Assembly: GCA_037349105.1 (NCBI GenBank)
Contig: JAYJMM010000062.1
Span: forward strand, 337,001 to 401,000
Source: Limnomonas spitsbergensis
Taxonomy: Eukaryota; Chlorophyta; Chlorophyceae; Chlamydomonadales
DNA length: 64,000 nt
Reading direction: 5' to 3'
Under the pieces are notes generated by a model. It ran no database searches, was not told the DNA's origin, and saw only the letters and a program-made list of their open reading frames with translations. Below are positions 33,926-44,255 of the stretch, piece after piece; within the stretch, counting starts at the first letter, position 1, and each line of letters starts with the position of its first letter. Made by a program: the position numbers and the translations under genes.

Positions 33926-34374
33926 ATAGAAACTTACGGGAAAGAAGGAGAAGGTGTGTATCAATAAATGCACATATTGTGCATCTCTGTAGTTCCGCTG
34001 ACTGGACGCCTAGTTGGCTAGTTCAGCTCCTTTTCCAGGCTGGGGTCTGACGGTGTCATCCAGGCATCCACCTACCAGAATGGTGTGAGGCATTTCACAT
34101 TTACAAAAAATGAGATCACAGCACCTCGAAGGTGGCACCACCTCTCTTCCATCCTCTGCTTATACTTGCGTCCTGGACCTTGACTCTTTAACCTAAGATG
34201 TGCTGGCTCCCTCCTCCCATTAGAATCCAGGAAAGGCCCATCTTCCATTCGACATACACTCAAATTCTTGCCAGGTCCCGTTAAAGACCGGTTAGGCCCC
34301 AGAGTAGGTTTTGCGAAGCCGCAGGGGCCATCCACAATATTATATTAAGCCGCGGCGCCTGTTGAATGGAATTA

Positions 34375-34720
34375 TGGAAACTTCGCCTCGTTATCACATG
34401 CACAGTGCTCTGTCCCAAGCAGTGCTTATTTTAAGGATTTAGACAAAGCTTTATTTTATAGTGCCTCTCTTTTCGACTTTCTAAAAGCTCAGATTTATAG
34501 TGAACCGAGGCGAAGCCTCGGTGGGGGGGGTGCGGGGGGGCGCTCGAGCCCCCCTGCCATGGGGTCCGGGGGCCACCCTCCGGTGGGGGTTCGGGGGCGA
34601 AGCCCCCGATGTTCAGAAACCGTCTCTCGTGAAACAGAGTTTTCCTTCATTGAATATGCGTTATATTCAGTGTTCAGGGTTACACCAAGGTTGGGGCATA
34701 AGGTCACTTATTCAGCTGTT
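34375..34720. other. Patch with GCGAAGC-loop hairpins; possible organelle-derived insert
   Basis: The sequence is AT-rich except for a GC-rich block that holds two palindromes with the same loop: CCGAGGCGAAGCCTCGG at 34,503-34,519 and CGGGGGCGAAGCCCCCG near 34,592. Such GC-rich palindromes set in AT-rich DNA are typical of volvocine organelle intergenic repeats, so this may be a plastid or mitochondrial fragment moved to the nucleus. No organelle gene is recognisable. Confidence 0.35.
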
Positions 34721-34904
34721 TAGTGCCAATTATTCCCAGCTGCTACAAAATAAGTGAAAAATGCGAAAACCTAGGTTTCATCGTGCTGGCCAGCGTCGAT
34801 TTACCCCCCATTTATCGTGATTCAGGATATATCGTGCCTTAAAATAACCACCGGTCCAAAGCCTTTTACGTGCCTTATAAGTGCCTTCCCGTAAAACCGG
34901 ATAG

Positions 34905-35621
34905 GGGTTCGAGCACACCTATTTTGCTTGTCTGCGCATCAATTTGCGACTGCGGCTTGGCGCGATCAGCACTGCTGATACCAGAGGACGGCGCAACGGT
35001 CAGCGGCGACAGGCACGCTGCTGCCAGCGGTGTTGGGCACGGGGGGATAGCGAGCAGGTACAGGATGCGCTGCATGTGTGCTTCTGGTGCCCTAGTGTCA
35101 GGGAGTAGTTACGGGAGCGGGGGTGAGCAGGTCCTCCGGGCGCTGCCACTACCTTCTACCAGTTGTACCAGGCTGAGCATGGGTGGGACGCACTTGCTTT
35201 TGTGGACTGCGCTGTGGGCATTATCGAGGGTTAGTCTCCAGGGTTTCTGAGGCCGGTGTCGTTGGCCTTTCCGGCCTTCTCTTTTGGTCCTTTTTGTTGT
35301 TGTTGTTGTTGTTGTTGTTGTTTGCCCCCTTTTTAGTTTCTTCTCTTCTCCCTTCTGATCAGTGGGGCGCCCTCGCGGCCAAGCAGGGGTGGGATACGCT
35401 TGCTTTTCTGGACTTATCTTTTCTTAGAGGCTTTGTTGAGGGCTAGTCTCTAGTGGAACTCAGGTGTTGGACTTGGTCTTCTTTGCCTTCCCGGCCTCTC
35501 CTTTTGTTCCTTCCCCCCTCTCTTCCTTTTAGTTCCTTCTTTACTCCCTTCTGAACAGTTGGGCGCCCACGCGGCCGAGCTTTGAGCGGGCCCAGAGGTG
35601 TAACGTTATTGACACACCTAT
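34905..35621 (+). mobile_element. LINE 3' part, nested twice
   Basis: The first part (34,905-35,370) contains a frameshifted C-terminal coding region matching the 44-kb copy (LVCAS-x-CDCG, EDGATVS, then a WDALAFVD-like end). A 3' UTR with a GTT microsatellite (about 35,294-35,321) follows. At about 35,370, inside the GCGCCC...GCGGCC terminal motif, a second copy restarts at GGGGTGGGATACGCTTGC and runs to the complete terminus GGCCCAGAGGTGTAACG near 35,610. The result is two LINE 3' ends head to tail, the upstream one lacking its last about 30 bases. Confidence 0.75.
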
Positions 35622-35639
35622 TTTCAATCGTTTTTTGAA

Positions 35640-36480
35640 ACACGCAACTCCGCTCAGCGCAGCTGCAAAATTTATAAAATATTTGTTTCAGTTTCTTAAT
35701 TAAGGTCCATGCAGCGGTTACCTGTATAACACTATAGCCACTACCATAAAATCAACTCCACGCAGCGCTCGTAGCCACTACGTACTGTAAACTCAATCAA
35801 AAACTCGTTGATGCCTGGCACCGCAATACTGCCAATACACGGTCAACAATTAATGAACGGATGTCAAATAATCCAGTTGCGTGCTAGCGCACGATGTTTT
35901 TTATGCGATATCTGGTACCGGTAAATTACTTTGCGCACCCCCAAAGTAGTTGTTTTGGCCCGTGACTCACTGGCCACGCAACCTTGATATTAATATTATT
36001 TTAACGTGCAGCAGGTCCGCGCATCTTAAAACTTAATTAATTCATAGTAGAGTGAATCCGGTTCTACGGAAATCTGCTGATGTAAGTCCATGCTGCCATC
36101 CTGCCAGTGGGCCCCCTACCAGCAGCTTTGTGGGGCAGAGGGTAGAGGGCCTAAAATAGGCCTTCTCTCCACCTCCATAGTTCCAGGAGAGGAAGGCACA
36201 TCCAAAGGTGTTTGTTGAGAAACAGCACATTTCTGACGAAACCAGCGCTTCCAGGCGAGGGTATTATTCGCTCGTGCAACGCGGCCCTTGAACGATTCAA
36301 TAAAAAAATATGTTTATTGTAACCCAACTACAACCCTGCGATATAATGGGCTTTTTCTATTTGTGGGTGCTAAATTTCTAACTAGCTAACGCAAAATCTA
36401 ACATTTGTGCGGGCGCGTTTAAACGTTAAAGTCCGTCACTCTTCCTCGGCTGGCGCAGATAGCCCTCTGGACCCTGAACC
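35640..36480. other. Intergenic, with reversed partial MITE (TACCGTA family)
   Basis: About 35,917-36,050 matches the two nucleoporin-intron MITEs in reverse orientation (TACCGGTAAATTACTTTGCG, and later TCCGCGCATC...AATTAATT). The rest is AT-rich and shows no gene that I recognise. Confidence 0.5.
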
Positions 36481-36687
36481 TACGTACCGTCAAGTAAGTC
36501 TCACATGAGAGTCTCACTTGAAAAAGGGCTTGCCACAGATCTGCTGCCCGCCAGCATCCCCAGCCATTTCTTAGCGGCGAGCGTGCCGCGTGCCGTCAGG
36601 GTGTCTCCAAGGTTGAAAAGTAAGTTTCATCTCGCGCACGCACATCGCGTCAGTCGCTCCCGTAAAATGAAGAAGTTAAGGGTGTAT

Positions 36688-36955
36688 TTTGCCCTGCCCT
36701 GCCCTGCATGCAGCCCTGCCCTTCAGCCCTGTCCTGCCCTACAGCCCTGTCCTGCCCTGCAGTCCTGGCCTGCCTTGCAGCCCTGCCCTGCCCTGTCCTG
36801 CCCTGCAGTCCTGTCCTGCCTTGCAGCCCTACCCTGCCATGCTGTCCTGTCCTGCCTTGCAGCCCTACCCTGCCATGCTGTCCTGTCCTGCCCTGCCCTG
36901 CCCTGCCCTGCCCTGCCCTGCCCTGCCCTGCCATGCAGCCCAGCCCTGCCTGCAG
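36688..36955. repeat. (CCCTG)n satellite in left arm
   Basis: CCTGCCCTGC-type pentamers with AG interruptions run about 265 bp. They are complementary to the GGCAGGGCTG array at about 38,330-38,720 in the right arm, so transcripts or single strands through the element could fold back. Confidence 0.9.
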
Positions 36956-37329
36956 CTAGCCCTCCATATCCTGAGTATGTCAGGCAAATTATTCACAATT
37001 TAAGGGGCCCGGTAAAAAGCAAACGTTCATATTATTGTTATATAACCCTTAGTCCTAACAAAGAGTCCGTGGGCGAATGCTTTAAAGGTGAGGCTTTTAT
37101 TGGCCACCGAAGATCCCATCCTGAGGAATGAGGAGGCACCTGTAAATTTTCTTCTGATAGTGAAAATAAGGTGTCCTACACAGACCTTGATAGGGAAATG
37201 GTGATAAGAGGACATGTGTGGAGGAAGGACCCACAATAGAAGCGACCCAAATACCGCAGTGACAAGACGGTGGTAAGCAAAACTGCAAACTTATGTACAT
37301 TAAAGCTTTATAAATTGAAACACTTATGA

Positions 37330-38125
37330 TGGCAGGAGGGGGCACGAGGGCGCAGGGGCAGGAAGGGAAGAGGGGACAAGAACATGAGCAGGAGGGGACT
37401 AGGGGGCTGGAGCAGGAGGGGGGGGAACAGGAGGAGGCAAGGGGGCAGTGGCAGGAGCAGGAGGGGACGAGGGGGCAGGGGTAGCAGCGGGGGTGGGACG
37501 AGGTGGCAGGGGCAGGAGCAGGAGGGGGAGGAGGGGGCAGGGGTAGGAGGAGGTAAGGGGGCAGTGGAAGGAGCAGGAGGGGACGAGTGGGCAGGGGCAG
37601 GAGCAGGAGGGGGACGAGGGGGCAGGGGCATGAGAACGATGGGGACGAGGGGGCAGGGACGAGCAGGAGGTGGACGAGGGCGCAGGGGCAGGTTGGGAAG
37701 AGGGGTCAGGGACAGGAGCAGGAGGGGGACGAGGGGTCAGGGGCAGGAGCAGGAGGGGGACGAGGGGGCAGGGACAGGAGTAGAAGAGGTACGAGGGAGC
37801 ATGGACGAGCAGGAGGGGGACGAGGGTGCAGGGGCAGGTTGAGAAGAGGGGTCAGGGACAGGAGCAGGAGGGGGACGAGGGGGCAGGGGCAGGGGCAGGA
37901 GGGGGCAAGGGGGCAGGTGCAGGAGCTGGAGTAAGAAGAGGGGGTAGGAGCAGAAGGGGGAGGAGGGGGCAGGGACAGGAGCAGGAGGGGGACGAGGGGG
38001 CAGGGACAGGAGCATGAGGGGGGTAAGGGGGCAGTGGCAGGAGGGGAGGAGGGGGCAAGAACATGAGCAGGAGGGGAAAAGGGGGCAGGGACAGGAGCAG
38101 CAGGGGTACGAGGGGGAAGGGAATG
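37330..38125. repeat. Purine-rich minisatellite (GGGGCAGGGGCAGGAGCAGG type)
   Basis: Roughly 800 bp of irregular 24-60-bp units of GGGGCAGG, AGCAGGAGGGG and GACGAGGG inside the 2.46-kb element. The + strand is almost pure purine. All frames are open because of composition, not coding. Confidence 0.85.
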
Positions 38126-38955
38126 AGGACGGCTAAGGAAACAGCGCAGTATGAAACATGAACAGTGTAGGCATATGCACGGCCTGGCTGTATTTATAAG
38201 CTACCCATCATGCTCACAGCCTTGGGCGTTCCCAGTGGTTGTGCATCATGGTCATGCGTTCATTCACCTCCCTGCATAAACATTGCCATGTGAGTAGTTG
38301 GTATGGCCGCATGGCTGCAGGGTACATACGGCTGCATGGCATGGCATGGCATGGTGGGCTGCATGGCAGGGAAGGGCTGCAGGGCAAGGCAGGGCTGCAG
38401 TTACGGCAGGGCAAGGCAGGTTTGTAGGGCAGGACAGGGCAGGGCAGGACTAGCTGCAGACAGGGCTGGGCTGCATGACAGGGCATGGCTGCAGGGCAGG
38501 ATAGGGCAGGGCAGGACAGGGCTGCAGGGCAGGGCAGGGCTGCAGTTAGGGCAGGGCAAGGCAGGTTTGTAGGGCAGGGCTGCAGGACAGGGCAGGGCTG
38601 CATGCAGGCAGGGCTGCATGCAGGACAGAGCTGCATGCAGGACAGAGCTGCAGGGCAGCGCAGGGCAGGGCTGCATGCAGGGCAGGGCTGCACGGCAGCC
38701 AGGGCAGGGCTGCAGGCAGGGCAGGATCATACCCTACCTTCTGCATTTTGCGGGAGAGACTGACGCGATGTGCGTGAACGAGGCGCACGAGTTGAAACGG
38801 ACTTTTTCAACCATGGGGGCACACTGACGACACTCGGCACGCTCGCTGATAATATATGGCTGGTAAGTGGTAACGCTGGCGGGCTGCAGATCTGTGGCAA
38901 GCCCATTTTCAAGTGAGACTCTCAAGTGAGACTTACTTGACGTGACGGAACCTAC

Positions 38956-39521
38956 CCTCTATCTACCGCGTAAGGCATATAACGCTGTCACCTTACCCGT
39001 CTAACCTGGAAACCCTGCCTCTAATGCGTTAGAATCTAACGCTGTCGCCTTACGACACTCACCTGTATTATGGAAACGCGAGATGAAGGATGGAAATGGT
39101 AGACTGCGCAGCGGTGCTGGACTGCTGGGAAGTGTGAACGGAAGGTAAGCGGGTGCGCTGGCGCGTGTCCGTATACAACAAGTGTGGACAGCAGCTGTGA
39201 CATGCTGCACTTTTCTGGTCCACGGAGCGAGACTGCAATGGATGTATTTTGTCCGATCCCCCTTGATGACCCTCCTTAACCACCAGGTTTCTTGTCTCCC
39301 GGTGTACGGTGTTTAAAATCCCGTATTCCTCAAGCCACGCTCAGGCGTTTTCTTTCTTTCTTTCTATAATACAACGTTATGTAGACACACATAAGCAGAT
39401 ACAACCCATCATTTCTTCAAAAGTTTCCCAAAGAAAGAAAAAAACGCTAACTAAGTTACCCTATCCACCAAGGTCACTTCGCTTTCCTACCTTCTTGCGT
39501 CCCTCCTCCCGTCGGAGCGCA
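38956..39521. other. Intergenic and promoter region of the small secreted protein gene
   Basis: No gene is seen. A short repeated pair (TAACGCTGTCACCTTAC and TAACGCTGTCGCCTTACG) occurs at about 38,979-39,055. A pyrimidine stretch (TTTCTTTCTTTCTTTCTATA) lies at about 39,349, and a TTTAAAATC near 39,311 could serve as a weak TATA-like site. Confidence 0.3.
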
Positions 39522-40561
39522 ATGAGCAGACAGCTTGGAAACCACAGGCTGACCGAAACTCCAAGGTTACAATCACCACCTGCATGGCTCACCGTCCTCC
39601 TAGCTGTCCTCATTTCAATCTCCGGAGCCGAAGCTAAAGCCTCTTTAGGCGGAATCGGTGGAGGCTCTATCGGCGGCACCTCCAAGACGAGCTCTGGGTC
39701 AGGAACAACGAGCACTGGTGTGGGAGGAGCCTTGAGCACCTCTCGGTACAGTGTGTACGGCCCAACGGGTGGCCTGTACTCTGGATCTTCTGCATACAGA
39801 TTCTATCCGGTCTACGGTGTATTCTATTTTGGTGGCCCACGGCGTTACTACACCACGGAGAACACCACAAACACCACGAATACCACAAATTATGCAGCAG
39901 TCAATTACACGGGTAAGCTCAAGCCCACTAATGCTGATCATGCAGACAGCTGTCATGACTAAGTGCATGAAGATGTCCCATGCCTAGCTGCATGCATTCT
40001 CGAAGGACTTGCAAACGCACATGCTACAGCATGCGTGTATGATAAGCCTGTCTGCCATAGCAGTCCATTAGTGTTGCCCGGAAGGGAGGAGGGGGGCGTA
40101 GTCCTCTACATGGAGCGGTGTCATGGCGCATGGCACCCAGTTTTTTTGTCTATCGCCATGCATGGGCCATTGGGCCTCCGGCCGGAGACTGGTACGTTGT
40201 TAAACTGAAGCTGATCGGCTGCTGCATCCTGAAAACTTAAACAATCGGGTTGTCACCTGCTGCTTTGCGTCTCACAGGCGGTACAAGTGAGAACTGCTCC
40301 ATGGTCTCTGATGCCGAGGATGTGCCAGCAAATGATTTCCGGTACACGAGGGAGCTGCTGCCAACGAATTTTTCGACCTTCGACGATTTTAACAACACGG
40401 TTTACAATGTGTCCAACGAGACGTGGAGCGTTGGAGATTGCAATTTAACCTCGTTGGGGGAGGGCACTTCGAAATGCGCACACCGCCGGTTGAGCTCTGC
40501 GGGCACACTAGGACTAGCGTGCATGGCATTGGCTGTCTATTTGATCCCTCTGTCGTGTTAA
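39522..40561 (+). CDS. Small secreted N-glycoprotein, probably GPI-anchored
   Basis: Two exons, 39522-39912 and 40278-40561, join in phase (GGT split after the first base) to give 224 residues. A hydrophobic stretch at about residues 21-36 followed by GAEA looks like a signal peptide. A Gly/Ser/Thr-rich segment (GGIGGGSIGG) and a Tyr/Gly/Phe-rich segment (YRFYPVYGVFYFGG) follow. The sequence has about ten N-glycosylation sequons, including three consecutive NTT, plus NYT, NCS, NFS, NVS, NET and NLT. The C terminus is a small-residue site (LSSAG) followed by a hydrophobic tail that ends the protein, as in GPI signals. The protein would sit at the cell surface or in the matrix. I do not recognise the family and assign no function. 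AATAAA words occur at 40,590 and 40,609. Confidence 0.78.
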
Positions 40562-41949
40562 TATTGCTGGAGAGGTGGTTGATATTTGAAATAAATGTGT
40601 GAATTTGCAATAAACAGAGTCAATTGCGCCCGATCAGGCATTATTACGCGTGCATTCTGTTCCTTCCCGTGATAATATTTTTTATTAATGGTTGTGTTGA
40701 AACTGATCATACGTGACAATTTGCCAGGCAGTGTGTCGTTTGACTGTCAAGGGCCTGCCTTTTGAGCTTTCTCTAGGCGCTTTTGTTTTCCTCCAAATAA
40801 CGGTATGTGAACTTTTACAGTCCAACAGTGTCCAACAGTCAAAATATGTAGGATGATGCCCTATCTTTTCTGTGGTGATGCCTTTCTTTCTTACCGGATG
40901 CACAAAAACGGTTCCTGATGATTGAAGAACGGTGCATACCCGCTGGGCCCTGCTGATTGCCCAGCCGCGTGTTAGGGAATGATGATGCTCAAATCCAGCT
41001 ACCATGCACAGCCTGGACCATGGCACAGCCATGCGTTCCTCCTGTGTGAGGGGCAGGAACCTGATGTATATGAGTGACAGTGGCAGTCAGCGAGTCAGGG
41101 GATGATAACTGCTGACTCAGCTTTTCTGTGTGGCTGCGCGCGACTTGTTACAAAAAAGCATGGCTTGCCACATGTTGCTGGTTGCGACCAGTTTCCTTCT
41201 TGTACACAGATTGATTAGTTTATGGCCTTCTTCTAACGCATAGGCAACCGGACTGTTTTCTTGTTGGTTATCCTGAGCTTAAAACATGCTTCTCCTGCTG
41301 CCAAATTAAAAGATGACGTCGAAATCAGGAACACTTTTCTGATATCCGTGCATGCTTTCTCAAATAAGAAACGGGTTGTATCACCAGGCCCATCTAATAA
41401 TATTGCGCATGGTAGGTTAGGATTATGATTACAGGACGTTAGGTGGCAATTTATTTAAGCCTCAGCCAGCGCTGTGATGCTTCGCTGGACAAATTGACAT
41501 ATAGGGCCCTCCACCAAGCCTTGGCCGTTTTGAGTGAATCAATTAAAAGCCATCCTAATCCTGCATGCTTAAATTAGCTGTGCCAATGGGGGCAGCTTGG
41601 CAAAAGGCTCTCCTCACCAGCCACTTTGCCTTAAGGCATATCAGGCATGTAACACGCTTTTCTGTGGCACCCTCTACCTGCCTTTAAGAGCGGGTTGTCC
41701 AGTTTTATGGGCTGAGGGCGTTGTGTTATGACTAGTGCTGTACCGATTACGGGCCTTACGGTTGCTGGAATACGTGGCTGAGTTTCAGTCACGGTAATTT
41801 AAGGCAAATTCAGCTACTTTCACCAGTAAGAGACCTTCATTACTTACATGATTTCTGAATCACGGCGCAACTGCACAGCTCTGGTTATACACATGAGTGC
41901 ACCGTGTAGGTGTACGAACTTTCCTAGCGACTTAACGTTTGCAGAATCG
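40562..41949. other. Intergenic, with family-B repeat
   Basis: A family-B copy spans about 40,800-41,060 (ACTTTTACAGTCCAACAG, GGTGCATACCCGCTGGGCCC, CATGCACAGCCTGGACCATG), in the same order as at 480-660. The rest holds no recognisable gene. Confidence 0.45.
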
Positions 41950-41997
41950 GCCGAGGTTTTCTTAAGCAGGGCCCTGACCTGTAACGTCATTAACTTG
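41950..41997 (+). mobile_element. LINE 3' terminus, short copy
   Basis: GGCCGAGGTTTTCTTAAGCA and GGGCCCTGACCTGTAACGTC match the sense LINE end, with a few changes. It faces the antisense cluster that begins at 42,277. Confidence 0.6.
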
Positions 41998-42269
41998 CGC
42001 AGTAATTCAGGCCATGCAGTTCTCTGCCGCAATATTTATGTTCAGAGCTCAAGGTTGATTCCCAATCAGATCCACAAGCAAGGACGGGGTGGATGTTGTG
42101 TGATTATGTCCAGGGTTAAGGACAGAGAGGGCAAAGGCTTTTGTGTAAGATCCACAAAAAGGGGCGAGGTCGGCGTTCGGGTCCAGGCCACATAAAATGT
42201 ACATACAAAGGGCAGGCTGGGATCAGGTTCAGGGTCATTGGTTTCGATCTCTTTGGATCCCTAGGCGAG

Positions 42270-43165
42270 AGGTTGGTGATGTTACACCTCTGGGCCCTGC
42301 TCAAAAAGGCTCGGCTGCATGGGCACCCATCCGTCAAGTTGGGAGAAGGAAACTTCAGGCAAGAGGGGAAAGGAACTAAAGCGAGGGACTCAAGGAGAAT
42401 GGAAATACCACTCCCCCAAAAGGAAAGGCAGAGACGAGAGGTGATGAGTCGGCATAAGATCAAGGTCAATGACGCTACACCTCTGGGCCCTGCACAAAAG
42501 CAAGGGTTCAAGGTATAGATCCCACAAGGGTCGGGTTTAGCATAAAGATCAGTGTCTAGGGTTAAGATCCCCCGACATCCACAGGCAAGGGGCGGATTCG
42601 GCGCAAGGGATTCGGGTCAATGACATGACACCTTTGGGCCCTGCTAAAACAGGCTCGACCGCGCGGGCGCCCAAATGTCCCGTTGGAAGAAAAGAAACGT
42701 AAGGGATTCGCGTCGAGGATTTACATCCCAGGAGATCAAGAAATAACGGGCGGCATTGGTGTATAGTTCAGGGGCTAGGGTTAAGATCACGTCTTATCCA
42801 TGGACAAGGGGCAGGATTGACAATGACGTTACCACTTGGGGCCTGCTGAAAAGGCTCTGCCGTGTGGGCACCCAACTAATTGGTTGGGAGGAAAGAAAGA
42901 AAAATACCGGCCAGTGGGTCAGAAAATCAAGAAAAAGGGGAAATCAAGTGAAGGGACACAAGAGGCTGGGAAAAAGGTGGGTCCAATGAAGCCCCGGTCT
43001 CTGAAACATCTACGCCTCAACGATATCTACCATGTCCTCCACAAAGCCAGGGCATCCCACCCTAGCCTACCCTGGTACAAATCGTGAAAGCCTCTAGCAC
43101 CGTCTGGGAGTCTGCCTACCCCCTCTCCCAAGTTGATCTGGGGGCGGGATTGAAATCATCGTCGG
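42270..43165 (-). mobile_element. Cluster of four LINE 3' ends in the same orientation
   Basis: Antisense LINE termini start at about 42,277, 42,466, 42,617 and 42,819 (ACACCTCTGGGCCCTGC and variants). The last continues through 3' UTR into the end of the coding region (about 43,010-43,165), matching the stop-proximal codons of the 44-kb copy (AFVDDVVDNVEA compared with a diverged version). Each is 5'-truncated at a different point, so these are separate insertions or duplications stacked head to tail. Confidence 0.78.
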
Positions 43166-43318
43166 CAGCAAAGTCCGTGCCATAGATGCATATTTATTCG
43201 TTGCGACATAAAGGGTTTGAGGAGGTCCAGGCTATCCTAGCAACGCTGTTAGGCTATCTGCCAACATAGGGTCATTCTCATGCCGAGCGGCAGGCGCACA
43301 TACCACGCAATGTACCGG

Positions 43319-44190
43319 TATGTCAATGACGTTACACCTCTGGGCTCGGCTTGAATAAGGATCCGCTGCATGGGCGCCTGACTAAAGAGTTGGGAGGAAA
43401 GTTGGAAAGAAAGACACACAGAAGGGGGCAGGACAAAAGAAAGGGGGGAAAGTGGGGGAAAAGTGAAGGGACAAAACAAAAGGCTGGAAAACACAAAATA
43501 CAAAGGAAGTTCCAACTTCCAACCTCTGAAAAAGTCTACGCCTCAACGTTATCTACCACGTCGTCCACAAAGGCCAGGGCATCCCACCCAAGCCTGCCCC
43601 GGTATAACTCCAAAAGGTCTCTAGCACCGTTCGGAGGACATGCCCATCTCCGCTCTCTAAGTTGATCCTGCACGCCGGGGCATTGAAAACAAGCATGCAA
43701 CGCGTCCTCCACATGGTCGCCGTCTCCCCTAGCCCAACATCGCAGGCAACACCGCCTGCCAAGCTGCTGACCACTGCGCCGTCCTCTAGTGTCAGCCGTG
43801 CTGACGGCGCCGAGCCGCACCCGTAAGTTCGTGCGCACACAAGCATACTCCTTTCGGCTGGTGCGGCCCCTGGCCTGCGCCAGCACGGCGCCCGCTGTAG
43901 ACTGAAACCAGGTGCGGTAGGCGGCCGCAGACCTGTGTTCAGTGGCAGGATCTCTGGGGTCCCCTCTGCCAGCAGCATCGAGCTGCGCCCGCTAGTATGC
44001 TGCATCAACTGGCGCTTTGAGTGGGCTGTCTTGCTGTGCTGCTGGTGCGACCGCTGCGTTGTAAAAGCGAAGTACATGCTGCCACCAACTGCGCTGTAAC
44101 GGCTGGATCTGCAGCTCCCTCATGACTCCCCTACTCGCTGCGGACGAAGGTAGCCCTGCAGCCTGGCGCAGATGTACCAGTATGTAAAAG
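43319..44190 (-). mobile_element. 5'-truncated LINE with C-terminal Cys-His knuckle
   Basis: The minus-strand coding sequence runs from the post-RT region (QIQPLQRSWWQHVLRFYNAA, near 44,110, also found at 9,680) to a stop at about 43,536, with frameshifts. The C-terminal knuckle reads C-x2-C-x7-H-x5-H-x-C within RCCLRCWARGDGDHVEDALH, typical of LINE ORF2 ends. A 3' UTR of about 215 bases ends in the shared terminus at 43,319-43,345. This copy proves that the dispersed 60-bp repeat is the LINE 3' end. Confidence 0.85.
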
Positions 44191-44204
44191 CCTGTAGAGT
44201 CCTT

Positions 44205-44255
44205 TAGAAGAGAGCCTGTCAGGCTGATCAACAGGTTTCTGACAGGCTCAGAGAA
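44205..44255. repeat. Hairpin at the LINE 5' truncation point
   Basis: GAGCCTGTCA and TGACAGGCTC form a perfect 10-bp stem around a short loop (about 44,212-44,250), followed by another AAGCCTGTGAGCC. It lies next to the point where LINE homology stops. Confidence 0.7.

Larger units (their letters stand above)
36484..38947. mobile_element. 2.46-kb TIR element with 8-bp target-site duplication
   Basis: GAACCTAC flanks the element on both sides (36,476-36,483 and 38,948-38,955). The ends are inverted: CGTCAAGTAAGTCTCAC on the left, and the same word read from the right end on the other strand. Similarity continues for about 200 bases (GGGCTTGCCACAGATCTGC, CGCATCGCGTCAGTC-like). The arms then become complementary pentanucleotide satellites, CCCTG on the left (about 36,690-36,950) and CAGGG on the right (about 38,330-38,720). 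No transposase is seen. An 8-bp duplication suits a non-autonomous hAT-type element. Confidence 0.82.

Noticed and set aside
34900..34925. tRNA T-arm-like GGGGTTCGAGCAC
   Set aside because: No acceptor, D or anticodon arm can be fitted around it; it marks the edge of a LINE fragment.
37308..38064. Gly/Arg/Gln-rich and Pro-rich frames in the purine-rich minisatellite
   Set aside because: Compositional frames inside a TIR element; irregular repeats with no conserved protein.
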